Origin: Fulvia fulva
Taxonomy: Eukaryota; Ascomycota; Dothideomycetes; Mycosphaerellales; Mycosphaerellaceae
Assembly (NCBI RefSeq): GCF_020509005.1
Contig: NC_063015.1
Location: 4,464,001 to 4,528,000 of the forward strand
DNA length: 64,000 bases
Direction: 5' to 3'
Shown here: in pieces, positions 11,973-21,816 of the stretch
How positions within the stretch are numbered: position 1 is the stretch's first letter
How the letters are laid out: each line of letters starts with the position of its first letter
Program-made: the position numbers and the translations under genes
The notes under the pieces: generated by a model
Databases searched by the model: none
Told to the model about the DNA's origin: nothing
What the model saw: only the letters and a program-made list of their open reading frames with translations

Positions 11973-13311
11973 TTAAGCCGCTGGCTTTGTCTCCTCGGTA
12001 GCGGCTGCGGCTGGAGCCTCTGATGCTGGCTCTGCTGCCTTGGTCTCCTCGCCCTTGGCCTCGCCGGCAGCGGCGTCGGCCTCGGCGCCATCTGAGGAAG
12101 TCCAGAGGGTGAGGTTGTCGCGGAGAAGTTGCATGATGAGAGTGCTGTCGCGGTAAGACTCCTCGGACAAGCTGTCGAGCTCGGCGATGGCATCGTCGAA
12201 AGCCTGCTTGGCAAGGTGGCATGCACGGTCGGGCGAGTTCAGGATCTCGTAGTAGAAGACCGAGAAGTTGAGCGCGAGGCCGAGACGGATGGGGTGGGTT
12301 GGGGTGAGCTCAGTCTGGGCGACATCGGTAGCGTTCTGTGTGAAGTTAGCAATCGTGCTGGCTTGTTTGACAGAACTGGCGGACCTTGTAGGCTTCGTGG
12401 GCAGCAGTCGCGGCAGTCTTGCGCTTCTCGCCGCTAGCGAACTCGGCAAGGTAGCGGTGGTAGTCACCCTTCCTGTGAAACACGTTATCAGTATGCCATA
12501 TCTCGATGCGATAGCCTCCAAATGCCGAGCTTTTGATGGTGTACGCACATCTTGTGGTAGAAGACCTTGCTCTCGCCGGTCTCGGCCTTTGGAATGAGGC
12601 TGTCGTCGAGCACATCGAGCACATCCTGGCAGACCTTCTCGAGCTCGGTCTCGATCTTCTGGCGGTAGTCGCGGATGATGCCGACGTGCTTGTCCGAGCC
12701 CTTGGCCTCCTCCTTCTGCTCGATGCTGGAGATGATGCGCCACGAGGCACGACGTGTTCCGACGACGTTCTTGTAGGCTACCGAGAGGAGGTTGCGCTCG
12801 TCGACTGTCAATTCGCCGCCAATCTGGGTCGCGTGTTAGTCGTGGGCGGATTTGATGGAGGTCGTGTGAGCTTTTCGGAGGTGGTGCGATATCGCGACGT
12901 GGGCTGGGAGCTTGTCTGTGAGGCATACCTTTGCGACTTCCTACATCACATGTTAGCGGTTCATCTTCGCAATGCTTGCCATACCGTGTCTGCTCACCTT
13001 CATGTAGCCAACCATCTCTGCAATGACAAGTTAGCCCGTGTCGCACCAGAGATCAGGCGCAGGTGACGTACCATCGTAGCGCTCAGCTTGCTCACACAGC
13101 CGTGCGAGGAAGGTCTTGCTGTTGTCGCTGTCAGTGAGTGTCCCGGAAGCTGTCGCGATGTCGTCCTCGAGTGTACCTTTCGCGCTGTGAAAGTCACATA
13201 TTAGCACAGTACACACACGAGCAGCATTCGCTGTTGAGCTGATTCGTTGAGGCATTTGCGGGTTGCGCATTGGCAGATGGAGGGGCAGGACGGGCATACC
13301 TCAGTGGCCAT
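11973..13311 (-). CDS. 14-3-3 protein, eight exons including three micro-exons
   Basis: Phosphoserine/threonine-binding adaptor acting in signalling, cell cycle and metabolism; it works as a dimer in cytosol and nucleus. The exon join (minus strand) is 13311-13300, 13184-13177, 13118-13072, 13017-12998, 12940-12929, 12823-12549, 12472-12385, 12335-11973: 825 nt, 274 aa. Exon sizes of 12, 8, 47, 20 and 12 nt at the 5' end are chosen because only this path restores the conserved N-terminus ([20 protein letters not shown]) with GT/AG at every border. Family hallmarks visible: [61 protein letters not shown] and DNLTLWTS. The C-terminal tail is acidic and Ala-rich, as usual. This is the best-supported host gene in the window. 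Confidence 0.95.
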
Positions 13312-14380
13312 GATGGATGGGTGGTGTGGCGACTGGGTGGTGATGGAGTGGTGGTGGAAGCGGTGCCGATGCGAGGGAGGGCAGAGGGTGTTGTTGTTGT
13401 GTATGCGTCGTGTACTTGGTGATGTTCTGTTTGCGAGAGAGAAGCTCCACCGCGTTTGCCAAGCACAACGGAGAGCCTCAGGCCGCCGCTGTCAAGTTGG
13501 CTCGTCATGTTTCACCATCTTCCAAGTCCCGACCAACCAACGAATGTCAGCCAGCATGCTCTGCCAACGTCATCATCGAAGCTTCTACATACATGAAATT
13601 ACATGTATGTACGTGGCACGCGTGGCCGTCGGGGATATGCTTGAAACGTGACATGACTCGCAGGGGTTGACGAAGCGATTCCACCAGATGCCCAATCTTG
13701 CAGCCCATCTTCAGGCATACACATGATACATCACACGCATCTCCCTCCCCCAGCCTCCAGGCTCGTGGCTCAGCCAGCGACCCGATGGAGATAGTACATG
13801 TAGCAGTCTTTGTCTACAATACACACTTATCACGACAACATCACAAGGCAGGATCCGCCACGCAGGTTCATGCCCAAGAGCTGTGAGCTGAACCAGCGCC
13901 CTCGACAAAACGGACTGCCAATGCAGCGGATGGCCTATCGCTATCTGGACACGAAGGCCGCATTCTCCGAATTCGACATTGACATGTGACAGTGGTAGCT
14001 TCCTCGTACGAATGTGCTGGCTGCACTAGAGTGCCGACGTGAATCTACTGCGAGCTCACGATACCTCCTTGTAGCATCAAGCCGGCCCTATTGAGATTAT
14101 CCACTGCCCAAATGACCTTGTACGTCGTGCATCGCAGCGAGTTCCTCCATCTTGGGACCGATTTCTTCAACTTCAACGAGCATCACGAAGATTTGGTAAG
14201 CGCATCTTCTCTACTTCATGTCTCGCTCCGCTTTTCGTCATAGCCGTCCCTTCATGAGCCGTTCACTCTACCACAAACGAGTTGCTTGGTTTGGAACGCA
14301 CGCCCGATACACGACACCATTGCCTTCGAGAAGGGAACAGCGTTGAGCCTAAAGGGGAAGATCCCCATAAGCGAGCAAGG
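13312..14380. other. Divergent intergenic region (14-3-3 / hydrolase)
   Basis: Holds both promoters. On the plus strand an ATG at 14114 opens 28 codons ending at a good donor-like GTAAGC; it could be a leader exon of the hydrolase gene, but I could not find an in-phase acceptor, so it is not joined. No other feature recognised. Confidence 0.4.
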
Positions 14381-15391
14381 ATGCCAGAAACGAAGTACTT
14401 CTCCAAGGACATCACCCTCTCCACCCACTCCGTCCCTCCCAACACCACTTTCCCAGCAAAACTCGCCTACTGGACTCTAGGCTCGCCCTTATCTCCGGCA
14501 ATCCTCCTACCAACCTGCTACGGCGGCACCCTCGCCAGTACCTCTCCCTTCCTCTACGCCGATGATGGCCCACTTCCACCTTCAAAGTACTTCCTCATCG
14601 TCGTGGCACTCCTCGGCGGTGGCGAGTCTTCTTCGCCTTCGAACACTCCAGCGCCCTATAACGGCCCTGAGTTTCCCAAGACAACTTATGAAGACAACAT
14701 TTGTCTCCAGTATGCTCTCTGCCAAGAACTTGGGATCAAGCGCTTGCACGCATACATCGGCTTCTCAATGGGTGGACAGCAAGCCTACCACATGAGCACC
14801 CTGTACCCCGACTTTGTGGAAAACATGGTCTGCATGGCTGGTAGCGCACGTACAAGTTGGCATAACTGGTGTTTCCTCGAAGGTCCGAAACAAGCGCTTA
14901 TCAACTCCGTCGACTTCCACGATGGTCACTACACCGACACTGCCGTTCGAGGGACAAAAGCGTTCTTCAGGGTGTACTCAACATGGGCTCTAAGCCCTGA
15001 GTGGTTTCGCCAAAAGTCGTGGGAAGCGTCCGGCTTCGACAATCTGGAAGCATACCTCGGTGCACGCTGGAGTGGACCAGCTGATGCCAACGACCTGCTC
15101 GCGCTACTCTGGACGTGGCAGCAGGGTGATATTGGAGTGTATCATCCTGATGATGGGGGAGATTTGACGAAGACGTTGGCGAGGATTAAGGCGAGGTGTT
15201 TGATTATGCCGAGTCGCACGGATCAGTATTTTCCGGCTGAGGATAATGCGGAAGAAGTGAAGCATCTGAACGATGGCGTTTGTAGACCAATTGAGACCAT
15301 CTGGGGCCATATCGCTGGTGGTGGGGGTGGAACGAAGGAGGATACGGAGTTCATGAAGAGTGAGATTGCAAAGTTCTTGCAAGTATCGTGA
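14381..15391 (+). CDS. Alpha/beta hydrolase (homoserine acetyltransferase-like fold)
   Basis: 336 aa from the ATG at 14381. The frame stays open upstream to 14282 but there it is unlike the family. The nucleophile elbow GFSMGG (about residue 128) follows HAYI and precedes QQAYHMS; the acid is likely the Asp in SRTDQYF; the His is in WGHIAGGG near the C-terminus. The large insert between elbow and acid (WSGPADANDLLALLWTWQQGD) and the overall length resemble the MET2/homoserine O-acetyltransferase branch, many fungal members of which have other acyl-transfer or ester-hydrolysis roles. The exact substrate cannot be read. No signal peptide seen, so probably cytosolic. No introns. Confidence 0.8.
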   Translation: MPETKYFSKDITLSTHSVPPNTTFPAKLAYWTLGSPLSPAILLPTCYGGTLASTSPFLYADDGPLPPSKYFLIVVALLGGGESSSPSNTPAPYNGPEFPKTTYEDNICLQYALCQELGIKRLHAYIGFSMGGQQAYHMSTLYPDFVENMVCMAGSARTSWHNWCFLEGPKQALINSVDFHDGHYTDTAVRGTKAFFRVYSTWALSPEWFRQKSWEASGFDNLEAYLGARWSGPADANDLLALLWTWQQGDIGVYHPDDGGDLTKTLARIKARCLIMPSRTDQYFPAEDNAEEVKHLNDGVCRPIETIWGHIAGGGGGTKEDTEFMKSEIAKFLQVS

Positions 15392-15471
15392 TCGATCGTA
15401 TGTACATCGCGCCGCGTTGTTACTGTCGGTATGCTACACGTCTATCTCGTTCGTACCTTGGGACTTCCGCC

Positions 15472-15792
15472 TCAATCCATACCAACATCTAACGTAACCT
15501 TCAACAAGTCCTCTCCCTCAATCTTGCTCCTCTTCCCCTCCAATTCCTCCATATCCCACGCCACAGACACATACCGTCCAGCCAGCCAATCTCGTCGTTG
15601 CGCAGTGAGCCAGACAATCGTATCACCCGCCAGTCCCGGCTCGTCAATCAACACACTATGCATGCCCTCCGGCATTCCCTTCGCCAATTCCGTGGGTACA
15701 CCGCCTGGATGGATCCCAACAGACAAAAGTGCCTGATCGGCGTAATCGGCGTTTAAGAAGTCCCCGAAGCGGAGGAGCGCCAGTCTGCCCAT
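15472..15792 (-). pseudogene. Short-chain dehydrogenase/reductase, C-terminal remnant
   Basis: About 107 codons matching only the last third of a fungal SDR: LALLRFGDFLNADYADQ (the helix after the catalytic Tyr-x-x-x-Lys), IHPGGVPTEL, AGDTIVWLTAQRRDWLAGRYVS and a short tail, ending in TGA at 15472. The Rossmann nucleotide-binding half (TGxxxGxG) and the YxxxK motif are absent upstream; the frame continues to 15936 but no longer looks like an SDR. It lies convergent to the hydrolase gene and upstream of the nitronate monooxygenase gene. Most likely a decayed, N-terminally deleted gene. A spliced gene with unseen 5' exons is less likely because only about 270 bp separate it from the next gene. 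Confidence 0.65.
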
Positions 15793-16063
15793 TTGGCAGC
15801 CCTCATGTCGCTGACTGTCACAAGGAAAATGTCCACCGGACCGAGGGCCGCTGTCCATCCTCTCCACAGAGTCACAGACCTTGGGCGATGCCCTGCAGGC
15901 TGCATGAACAAAGCCGAATGGAGGAGACAGCACCAACCTTGACTCGGCTGCCGGTTGTCGTTGTGACCTCGTCTATGGCCATGTCAAGGCGTCGTCGATA
16001 TATACAGCACTTCCCACCGTGATCCCGATCTGCTAACATCTAGCCATCAACCACACAGCCACC

Positions 16064-17116
16064 ATGTCTCGCCCTACCCTCAAGACGCCACTATGCGAGC
16101 TGCTCGGAATCGAGTACCCGATCATCCTCGCCGGCATGGCCAGGACATCCTCCGGTCCACTGGCAGCAGCAGTATCGAATGCCGGCGGACTGGGTGTCAT
16201 CGGCGGACTGGGCTACACACCAGACCAACTACGCGCCATCATCGCCGAGACCAAGGAGAACCTGCGAGACAAGAACCTGCCGTTCGGCGTTGATCTTGCA
16301 CTCCCACAAGTCGGAGGCTCCGCGCGCAAGACGAACCATGACTACACACACGGCCAGCTGGACGAGCTGATCACCGTGACGATTGAAGAGAAGGCGAGCT
16401 TGTTCGTCTCAGCTGTTGGTGTGCCACCACCACATGTCATCAAGCGACTACACGATGCTGGAGTCCTAGTCATGAACATGGCCGGACACCCAAAGCACGC
16501 ACACAAGGCGCTGAAGGCAGGTGTTGATATCGTTTGCGCGCAAGGAGGAGAAGGAGGTGGACACACTGGAGACATCGCCACCAGCATCCTTATCCCATCC
16601 GTGGTCGATGTCGCCAACCAGTACCAGAGCCCCATGACCGGCAAGCCAGCAATGGTTGTCGCCGCAGGTGGCATCTACAACGGCAGATCGCTGGCGGCCA
16701 CTCTCGGCTACGGCGCTGTCGGTGCCTGGGTCGGCACACGATTCGTCGCAGCAGAAGAAGCAGGATGCAGCAAGCTGCACAAAGAGGCAGTCGTCAGCGC
16801 AGCCTTCGAAGACACCGCACGAACACTGGTCGTCTCTGGACGTCCACTACGGATGAAGCTCAACGACTACGTCAAGTCTTGGGACCACGACAGGCCGCAA
16901 AAGGTCAAGGAGCTCACCGACAAGGGCATCGTACCCTTGGCTCACGACATGGACAACGATGTCGATGTCGACATTCCTTTCTTGATGGGTCAAGTCGCTG
17001 GTGCCATCACAGAGATTAAGCCTGCTAAGGCGATTGTTGAGGAGATGGTCACGGAGTGTGTGGATATTCTGAAGGCACAGCAGAGTTATATTGGTGAGAG
17101 CAGAGCTAGGTTGTAG
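16064..17116 (+). CDS. Nitronate monooxygenase (2-nitropropane dioxygenase family)
   Basis: 350 aa, intron-free, with the start in a good fungal context (GCCACCATGTC). FMN-dependent TIM-barrel enzyme that oxidises alkyl nitronates to carbonyl compounds, protecting against nitro toxins such as 3-nitropropionate. Visible signature parts: PIILAGMARTSSGPLAAAVSNAGG (N-terminal strand and loop, cited here in family terms only to residue 40), QGGEGGGHTG (phosphate/FMN loop with the His near residue 170), VVAAGGIYNGRSLAA and GAVGAWVGTRFVA (second FMN-phosphate region). The length is normal for fungal members. A few members of this fold act in secondary metabolism; the neighbours here do not form a clear cluster. 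Confidence 0.9.
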   Translation: MSRPTLKTPLCELLGIEYPIILAGMARTSSGPLAAAVSNAGGLGVIGGLGYTPDQLRAIIAETKENLRDKNLPFGVDLALPQVGGSARKTNHDYTHGQLDELITVTIEEKASLFVSAVGVPPPHVIKRLHDAGVLVMNMAGHPKHAHKALKAGVDIVCAQGGEGGGHTGDIATSILIPSVVDVANQYQSPMTGKPAMVVAAGGIYNGRSLAATLGYGAVGAWVGTRFVAAEEAGCSKLHKEAVVSAAFEDTARTLVVSGRPLRMKLNDYVKSWDHDRPQKVKELTDKGIVPLAHDMDNDVDVDIPFLMGQVAGAITEIKPAKAIVEEMVTECVDILKAQQSYIGESRARL

Positions 17117-17609
17117 TGTACTAATAATTATCCACAGAAGTCAGAGGTCTTACCATGGCAACATTGCAGTTTCCACTTCAGCATCTTAACGACTCCTAAG
17201 ACATGCCACGACATCTTCTAACTTGCTGACATATACAACCAGTAGTGCGGCTTTGTTCGACATATCACGGCACGATGGCAATTGTTCCATTGTGTCGACG
17301 AGACATCACTTTGCACTGTCTTGTCTTCGGTACAGATCACAATCCCCTTTGTGCTGATATCTTTGAGTGAGGCGCTTTGTCGTCCAGAACACTCTCGAGT
17401 ATAAACACTTTGTGACCGCCCTGGAGCGCTCCCCTCCCAAACCCTACGAATCTCTTTGTTGACCAAGAGCCCCATTGACTGTTTCCGGTGCAGCAGGTCT
17501 ACACCACAGCTTCACGATTCACGACACAGCATTTACACTAGCATCAGCATCAGCGTTCAGCATTTCAGCTTTTACCACCAACACAAGCAAGAAAGAGACA
17601 GTAAGCAAG
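17117..17609. other. Intergenic / 5' leader
   Basis: 3' flank of the monooxygenase gene and promoter plus leader of the next gene. The next gene's frame is open from 17475, but the ATG at 17610 is the first one present. Confidence 0.5.
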
Positions 17610-18656
17610 ATGAGCAATTCTTACTACGGTCAGGGAGAGCAGGACCAATGGAGTCACTACCAGAGCAACTCAAAGTACCGCACTGACACTCAGCAGAGAC
17701 AACAACAGGAACGTGCTCGCCAACGTGCGGCCTACGAAGCCAGAGCTGCTCCACAGTCGCAGGCGACTGATGCCAACATCGATATGGCCAGCCGCAACTT
17801 CAACTACATGAACCTCGACGGCTACGGTCGTCCAGGACCAAGCAACACCATCAACCGCACAGAGGATGGCCGCTTCGTAAAAGAGAATGTCAGCTCTCGC
17901 GATCAACACCGTCGTGGCGCCAGCGACAACACAACCGACACTCGCGAAGACACGCGTCCCACCTCCTCCGCATCCACCAAGAGCTCGATCTTCGGTGGTT
18001 TCTCCTTCAGCCGCAATGGTACCGGTGCCTCCAGCAGCAGCCACAAGCACAGCTCCAGCGCAGGTGACGAGCGCCAGCGAAGACCAAGCATCAAGGAGAA
18101 AGTTCAAGACGTCTACCGCCGAATGTCAAACTCTTACAACAAGGCTACTGACAACTTCAGCAAAGCCGTCGATCCCTACGTTAATATCACCAAGCTTAAC
18201 GCTCACGAGCGTCAGCGATGGGAGGCAGAGCTTAGGCAGGGCGCTGAGGATAAAGAGGAAGAGAAACGCCGTTCTCAGTCCTCCTACCATCAGTCCTACC
18301 AGCAAGCTTATCCATCCTCGCCAACCACATCACACGTCCCATCGCGATACTCAGGCGAGTCCCGAACCGAAACATTCGACTTCATCGAGCGGAGTGAGAC
18401 GAACCAGTCCACTGCTCCCAAGCCAAAGAAGTCCAAGGACCTCCTTACGACAGGTGAGCGCGCCGCCGTTTTCGTCTCCAAGATTGTCGATCCTGTCAAG
18501 AAGAGGCGAGACTCTGATGATAGTGATATGAGCTTTGCTGACATTGCGCCGCCTGCAGAACTCGATACGTGTTCGAGATGTGGTGAGGCGGTGACGGGGT
18601 TCCTCACCAAGGGGAGGTGTGCGGAGTGTCATAAGAATTGGTTGCAGGGTAAGTGA
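17610..18656 (+). CDS. Disordered protein with C-terminal zinc-ribbon-like motif
   Basis: 348 aa from the ATG at 17610. The first two thirds are low-complexity (Gln/Arg/Ser-rich: QQRQQQERARQRAAYEAR; IFGGFSFSRNG; poly-Ser around SASSSSHKHSSS), followed by a charged helical stretch (LNAHERQRWEAELRQGAEDKEEEKRR). Near the end is TCSRCGEAVTGFLTKGRC followed by AECHKNW: two CxxC pairs spaced 13 residues apart, a likely structural zinc ribbon. No family name known to me; the basic segments suggest a nuclear or cytoskeletal adaptor, but that is a guess. The stop overlaps a perfect donor-like GGTAAGTGA, so a longer isoform is conceivable (see the next feature). Confidence 0.7.
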   Translation: MSNSYYGQGEQDQWSHYQSNSKYRTDTQQRQQQERARQRAAYEARAAPQSQATDANIDMASRNFNYMNLDGYGRPGPSNTINRTEDGRFVKENVSSRDQHRRGASDNTTDTREDTRPTSSASTKSSIFGGFSFSRNGTGASSSSHKHSSSAGDERQRRPSIKEKVQDVYRRMSNSYNKATDNFSKAVDPYVNITKLNAHERQRWEAELRQGAEDKEEEKRRSQSSYHQSYQQAYPSSPTTSHVPSRYSGESRTETFDFIERSETNQSTAPKPKKSKDLLTTGERAAVFVSKIVDPVKKRRDSDDSDMSFADIAPPAELDTCSRCGEAVTGFLTKGRCAECHKNWLQGK

Positions 18657-18867
18657 TCTCTCATCTCGTAGTTTGTTGTTGTTGATTAAGCGAGCGGTGT
18701 TTGTTTAGTTTTGATTCGGGTGGAGGTGTCGTGCTGGGCATAGTATCTCTTATCTGTCTTTTAACATATCGCTGGCGTTGATAAGGCGTTAGGCGTTCTT
18801 TAATCTCTTTCGCATCAAAATCTTCTTTCCTTATAACCTATCTCCCACTTCATTTCATATTTCGCAG
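18657..18867 (+). other. Possible intron or short intergenic space
   Basis: The stretch begins after GTAAGTGATC and ends in a pyrimidine-rich run and TTTCGCAG, so it looks like an intron. It contains no ATG. Joining G|GTAAGT to the acceptor gives a stop five codons later, so the intron reading is not supported in phase. Confidence 0.35.
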
Positions 18868-19803
18868 GCTTTGATCACCAGTAGTACGTGCAGCAACTTA
18901 CCGATCACAGAGTTCTGGGACGCATCCGACTCCCCAGCCATCTCTGCCCAAGCGCTCGACCCCGAAGGTACCAACTCCGACTACAGCAACCGCTCCTCCT
19001 CCTCCTCCTCTCCCGGCATCCCTCGCGACGTCAACGAAGAAGAGTACATGAAACTCACCGCTTCCCATCGCATCCGTCGAGTTCGCCAAACGATGTACAG
19101 TGACCCTGGCAATCCCTTCTCGCTCGACGACTACTCTCCTACAGACGCTGTGGCCAAAGAGCTTGGGAATGCCGTCTACGATCCGGATGCTATTCCTACG
19201 ATCCTCAAGCGTCTGAGCGATGCCGTAGCAGAACCCGAGGCGGAGTCGCCTATATCGCTTGGTCCTAATCCGTTCGAAGAACAGGCGGCGAATCACAAGA
19301 CTATCCTCGAACCAGAGTTTATCATGCTTACCCCTTCCTCGGCCGATATCACCACAATCAAGCTGGAAAGCACAGTCTACAACCCAGCCTCCCCTACCAC
19401 AGCCCTCGCAGCACCTGAACAAGAACCAGATTCTCCCATTTCTCTTGGCCCCAATCCCTTCGAAGAGCGCCCAAGCCTCAATGCATCTCCAGTCCTCACA
19501 CGAGACTCGGCACAGCTACTCGCCCCAACGCCCAAAAGATCCGGCACGCCAACTCTTATCAGAGATCACTCAATCCCGAGTCCTACACCTCCGCCGAAGG
19601 ATGAGAATTCTCGGATGATTTTGAGTGGGAGTGTCCGACGTACTGTGCATCCTTTGCGGCACAGGAGGAGTGAGACTGTGCCGAGCGGGAGCGAGAGGAA
19701 GATAGGAGCTGGTATTGGGGCTGGTGCTGGGATCAGGGACACAAAGTTCTATGGATTCTACGATGATGTGTTGGATGGGTATCGAGGTAGTCGGATGTTT
19801 TAA
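18868..19803 (+). CDS. Disordered Ser/Pro-rich hypothetical protein, start unresolved
   Basis: Open for about 310 codons from an acceptor-like CAG at 18865-18867; the first in-frame ATG is at 19048. Codon use and an internal repeat argue for real coding: the unit SPISLGPNPFEE occurs twice, about 68 residues apart, each time after an acidic Pro/Glu stretch. Other marks are a Ser run (SSSSSSPG) and a basic Ser/Arg patch near the end (SVRRTVHPLRHRRSETV). NPF motifs in the repeats are known ligands of EH domains in endocytic proteins, so an endocytosis-linked role is possible but not shown. Either a last exon of a spliced gene or a gene starting at 19048. Confidence 0.5.
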   Translation, partial: ALITSSTCSNLPITEFWDASDSPAISAQALDPEGTNSDYSNRSSSSSSPGIPRDVNEEEYMKLTASHRIRRVRQTMYSDPGNPFSLDDYSPTDAVAKELGNAVYDPDAIPTILKRLSDAVAEPEAESPISLGPNPFEEQAANHKTILEPEFIMLTPSSADITTIKLESTVYNPASPTTALAAPEQEPDSPISLGPNPFEERPSLNASPVLTRDSAQLLAPTPKRSGTPTLIRDHSIPSPTPPPKDENSRMILSGSVRRTVHPLRHRRSETVPSGSERKIGAGIGAGAGIRDTKFYGFYDDVLDGYRGSRMF

Positions 19804-20192
19804 TGTCTGCAGAGGTACAGGTGTGATGTATGGGAGTGATCGACAATGCGTTGCATAGAGTTCGGGTAGTGGCCGTGTATCCGGAGATGCTTTGCTGTAT
19901 GATGTTAGCGCTGGTGGGAAGTGCTTCGTGAGGCACAGCACCTAACTTGACAACAAGTACGTACATCATCGTAAAAACACATCAAGTACCATGGCAGCCA
20001 CTAGACATAGTTATGATGACTGGCCAACGGCACCTGAAGGTAACATCACTTTTCTATGCCCACAGCCTGACCCACACTGACGGATCAACAGGTTGCAGCC
20101 CAATGGCAGTTTGGGACCAAGACCTTCCACCGCACTAGCACGACACAGAAGCTCATCTCTGCGGTATCTCATGGCCACAGATCTCTTCATTG

Positions 20193-20486
20193 ATGGAGAT
20201 CTCATCATGCTGTACCAGCGACGTCGAAGCCTCTAATTCCTGCTTCCAGTACTGCGAGACGTCTTACAGTCCGCAAGAGTTCTCGGAATGCCTTCGAAGA
20301 ACTTTGGACATTGGGACGTTCGGCAGCAGTTGCAATTTTGGTAATGATGTGCTGCCAGTGCTCGAAAAGGTTGACGGATGGCAGTTGGGCAAGCTTACTA
20401 CGCTAGCGAATGGAGGATATGTGCTATTCGCATTGCTGGTAGGGTTTGCTGTGTGGAAGAGGCGGGATGTTTGGCAATGGTTGTGA
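20193..20486 (+). CDS. Small Cys-rich single-pass membrane protein (tentative)
   Basis: 97 codons from the ATG at 20193. The N-terminal two thirds carry eight Cys (CC, CFQYC, C, C), the spacing suggesting disulfides, and the C-terminus has one membrane helix (GGYVLFALLVGFAVW) followed by a basic-aromatic tail. There is no clear N-terminal signal peptide, so upstream exon(s) are likely; an ATG near 20013 with a GTAACA donor and CAACAG acceptor gives a plausible but unproven 5' exon. Family not recognised. Could also be a chance ORF. Confidence 0.35.
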   Translation: MEISSCCTSDVEASNSCFQYCETSYSPQEFSECLRRTLDIGTFGSSCNFGNDVLPVLEKVDGWQLGKLTTLANGGYVLFALLVGFAVWKRRDVWQWL

Positions 20487-20833
20487 CTTAGGATCACACG
20501 GAGCCCGATCACTCACTGAAGCACGTGTCATGCCGAGGACCCGCCTGTCCCGCCTTGGACTGTGCTTCGCGCCTCAACTTCCGATGCCACGAAATAGCTT
20601 TGTCAGTTCTTCACTGCACCAACTACACCATCCGAAGTGCCTGCTATTGGGACTGTCGCATCCTTGTCTCGACAGCTCGACCTGTTGCTGCTACACCAAT
20701 AGAAAGCCGTGACGACACCACTAGTGACGACAAGACGAGATACAACACCACCAGCGACAACATCATGAGCGATAACACCACCAGCTAAAACATCATCATC
20801 GACAGCGTTCCTAGCGGCAATCCTACAAGCGAC

Positions 20834-21816
20834 ATGGACTCAGATAGTATCCACAACCTCGCCATCGTGAGAGGTGGATTGACGGTGCTTGCAAAAGAGA
20901 GTGGCAGTCTTCGGCCAGGAGCACTTCTGCGGGAACTGGAAAAGCTGCGCGATCTATTCAAAGGAATCGACATTGCCGAGGAGAATGCTGAAAGGTATGT
21001 GCGACACTGCATCTATATTTTCCACAGAGCAGAGTAACACTGACACTGCGAAGCGCTCGTAGCAGTGCCGCCACACAGGTCTTCAACACCTACGAGCTCA
21101 CCGAGATGATCCTTCAGCAGCTACCATTGCAGGATCTTGTCAAGGCTCAACAGGTCTGTCGAATGTCTCGCAACGTCTGCCGAGACTCGAAGCGCATTGG
21201 CCATGGGTTCAGTGTCTACTCCGTCGACGTCAACCTGCGCTGCAACGCACCATTCAAGAAGCTCATCGACTTCGACCTTACTCGCCGTTTGGGTTTGCGC
21301 AACACACTACATCTTCTCGGTGGCCAGCCAGTGGGTCCCACCGCGAATTGGTTACCACACGAGTGGTATGCCGAGCCACCAGACCGTGCATATGTGTCCT
21401 TCGTGCTCGGTCACGAGTCCAAACGTACATGGCATACACGAGGCTTTAGCCGATCTGATCGTTTCGAAGCGAGCTCCACCATCTATGATCGAACCATCAT
21501 AGCACCAGCAACGCCGACCCCGAATGCCAACGACGCCGAGCGCGAGCTGTGGCGAAGCGTAGCCTGGACTCAAGACGACTGTGAGGTGAAAGTGCACCTG
21601 CGCAGAGAGTGCTCAGAGGGTCATCCTCTGGACGACATAAGGGTGTTTACACACGGTGTCACGCTAGGCGAGATATTTGACTGGATGTGGAGCATGATTA
21701 CAGCCAGGCCACTTTGGACAAAGGTCAAGTGTCCAACGGGTGACCTTCTCGACGGTCACCGCACGGAGACCCAGACAAACGGCACGACTGTCACATATGG
21801 ACCGAAAGAATGGTAG
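20834..21816 (+). CDS. F-box-like protein, paralog 1
   Basis: Exons 20834-20994 and 21063-21816 joined across a 68-bp intron give 304 aa. After a helical N-terminus (LLRELEKLRDLFKGI), the second exon opens with VFNTYELTEMILQQLPLQDLVKAQQVCR, a typical fungal F-box-like helix set (ELxExILxxLPxxDLLxAQxVCR); it binds Skp1 in SCF ubiquitin ligases. A C-terminal module follows: ELWRSVAW, EVKVHLRRECSEGHPLDD, then VTLGEIFDWMW. The same arrangement is found in the next gene 0.8 kb downstream, so the pair is a tandem duplication. No known substrate domain. Upstream DNA at 20706-20790 has an imperfect Thr/Ser/Asp-coding repeat that I treat as non-coding leader. Confidence 0.7.

Noticed and set aside
12533..13066. 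177-codon plus-strand frame
   Set aside because: It is the mirror of the 14-3-3 exons and introns, and the minus-strand gene is certain.
18656..18871. Fusion of the zinc-ribbon protein with the following NPF-repeat frame by splicing
   Set aside because: The donor leaves phase 1; the join gives a stop after five codons, and other acceptors lead to a wrong frame.
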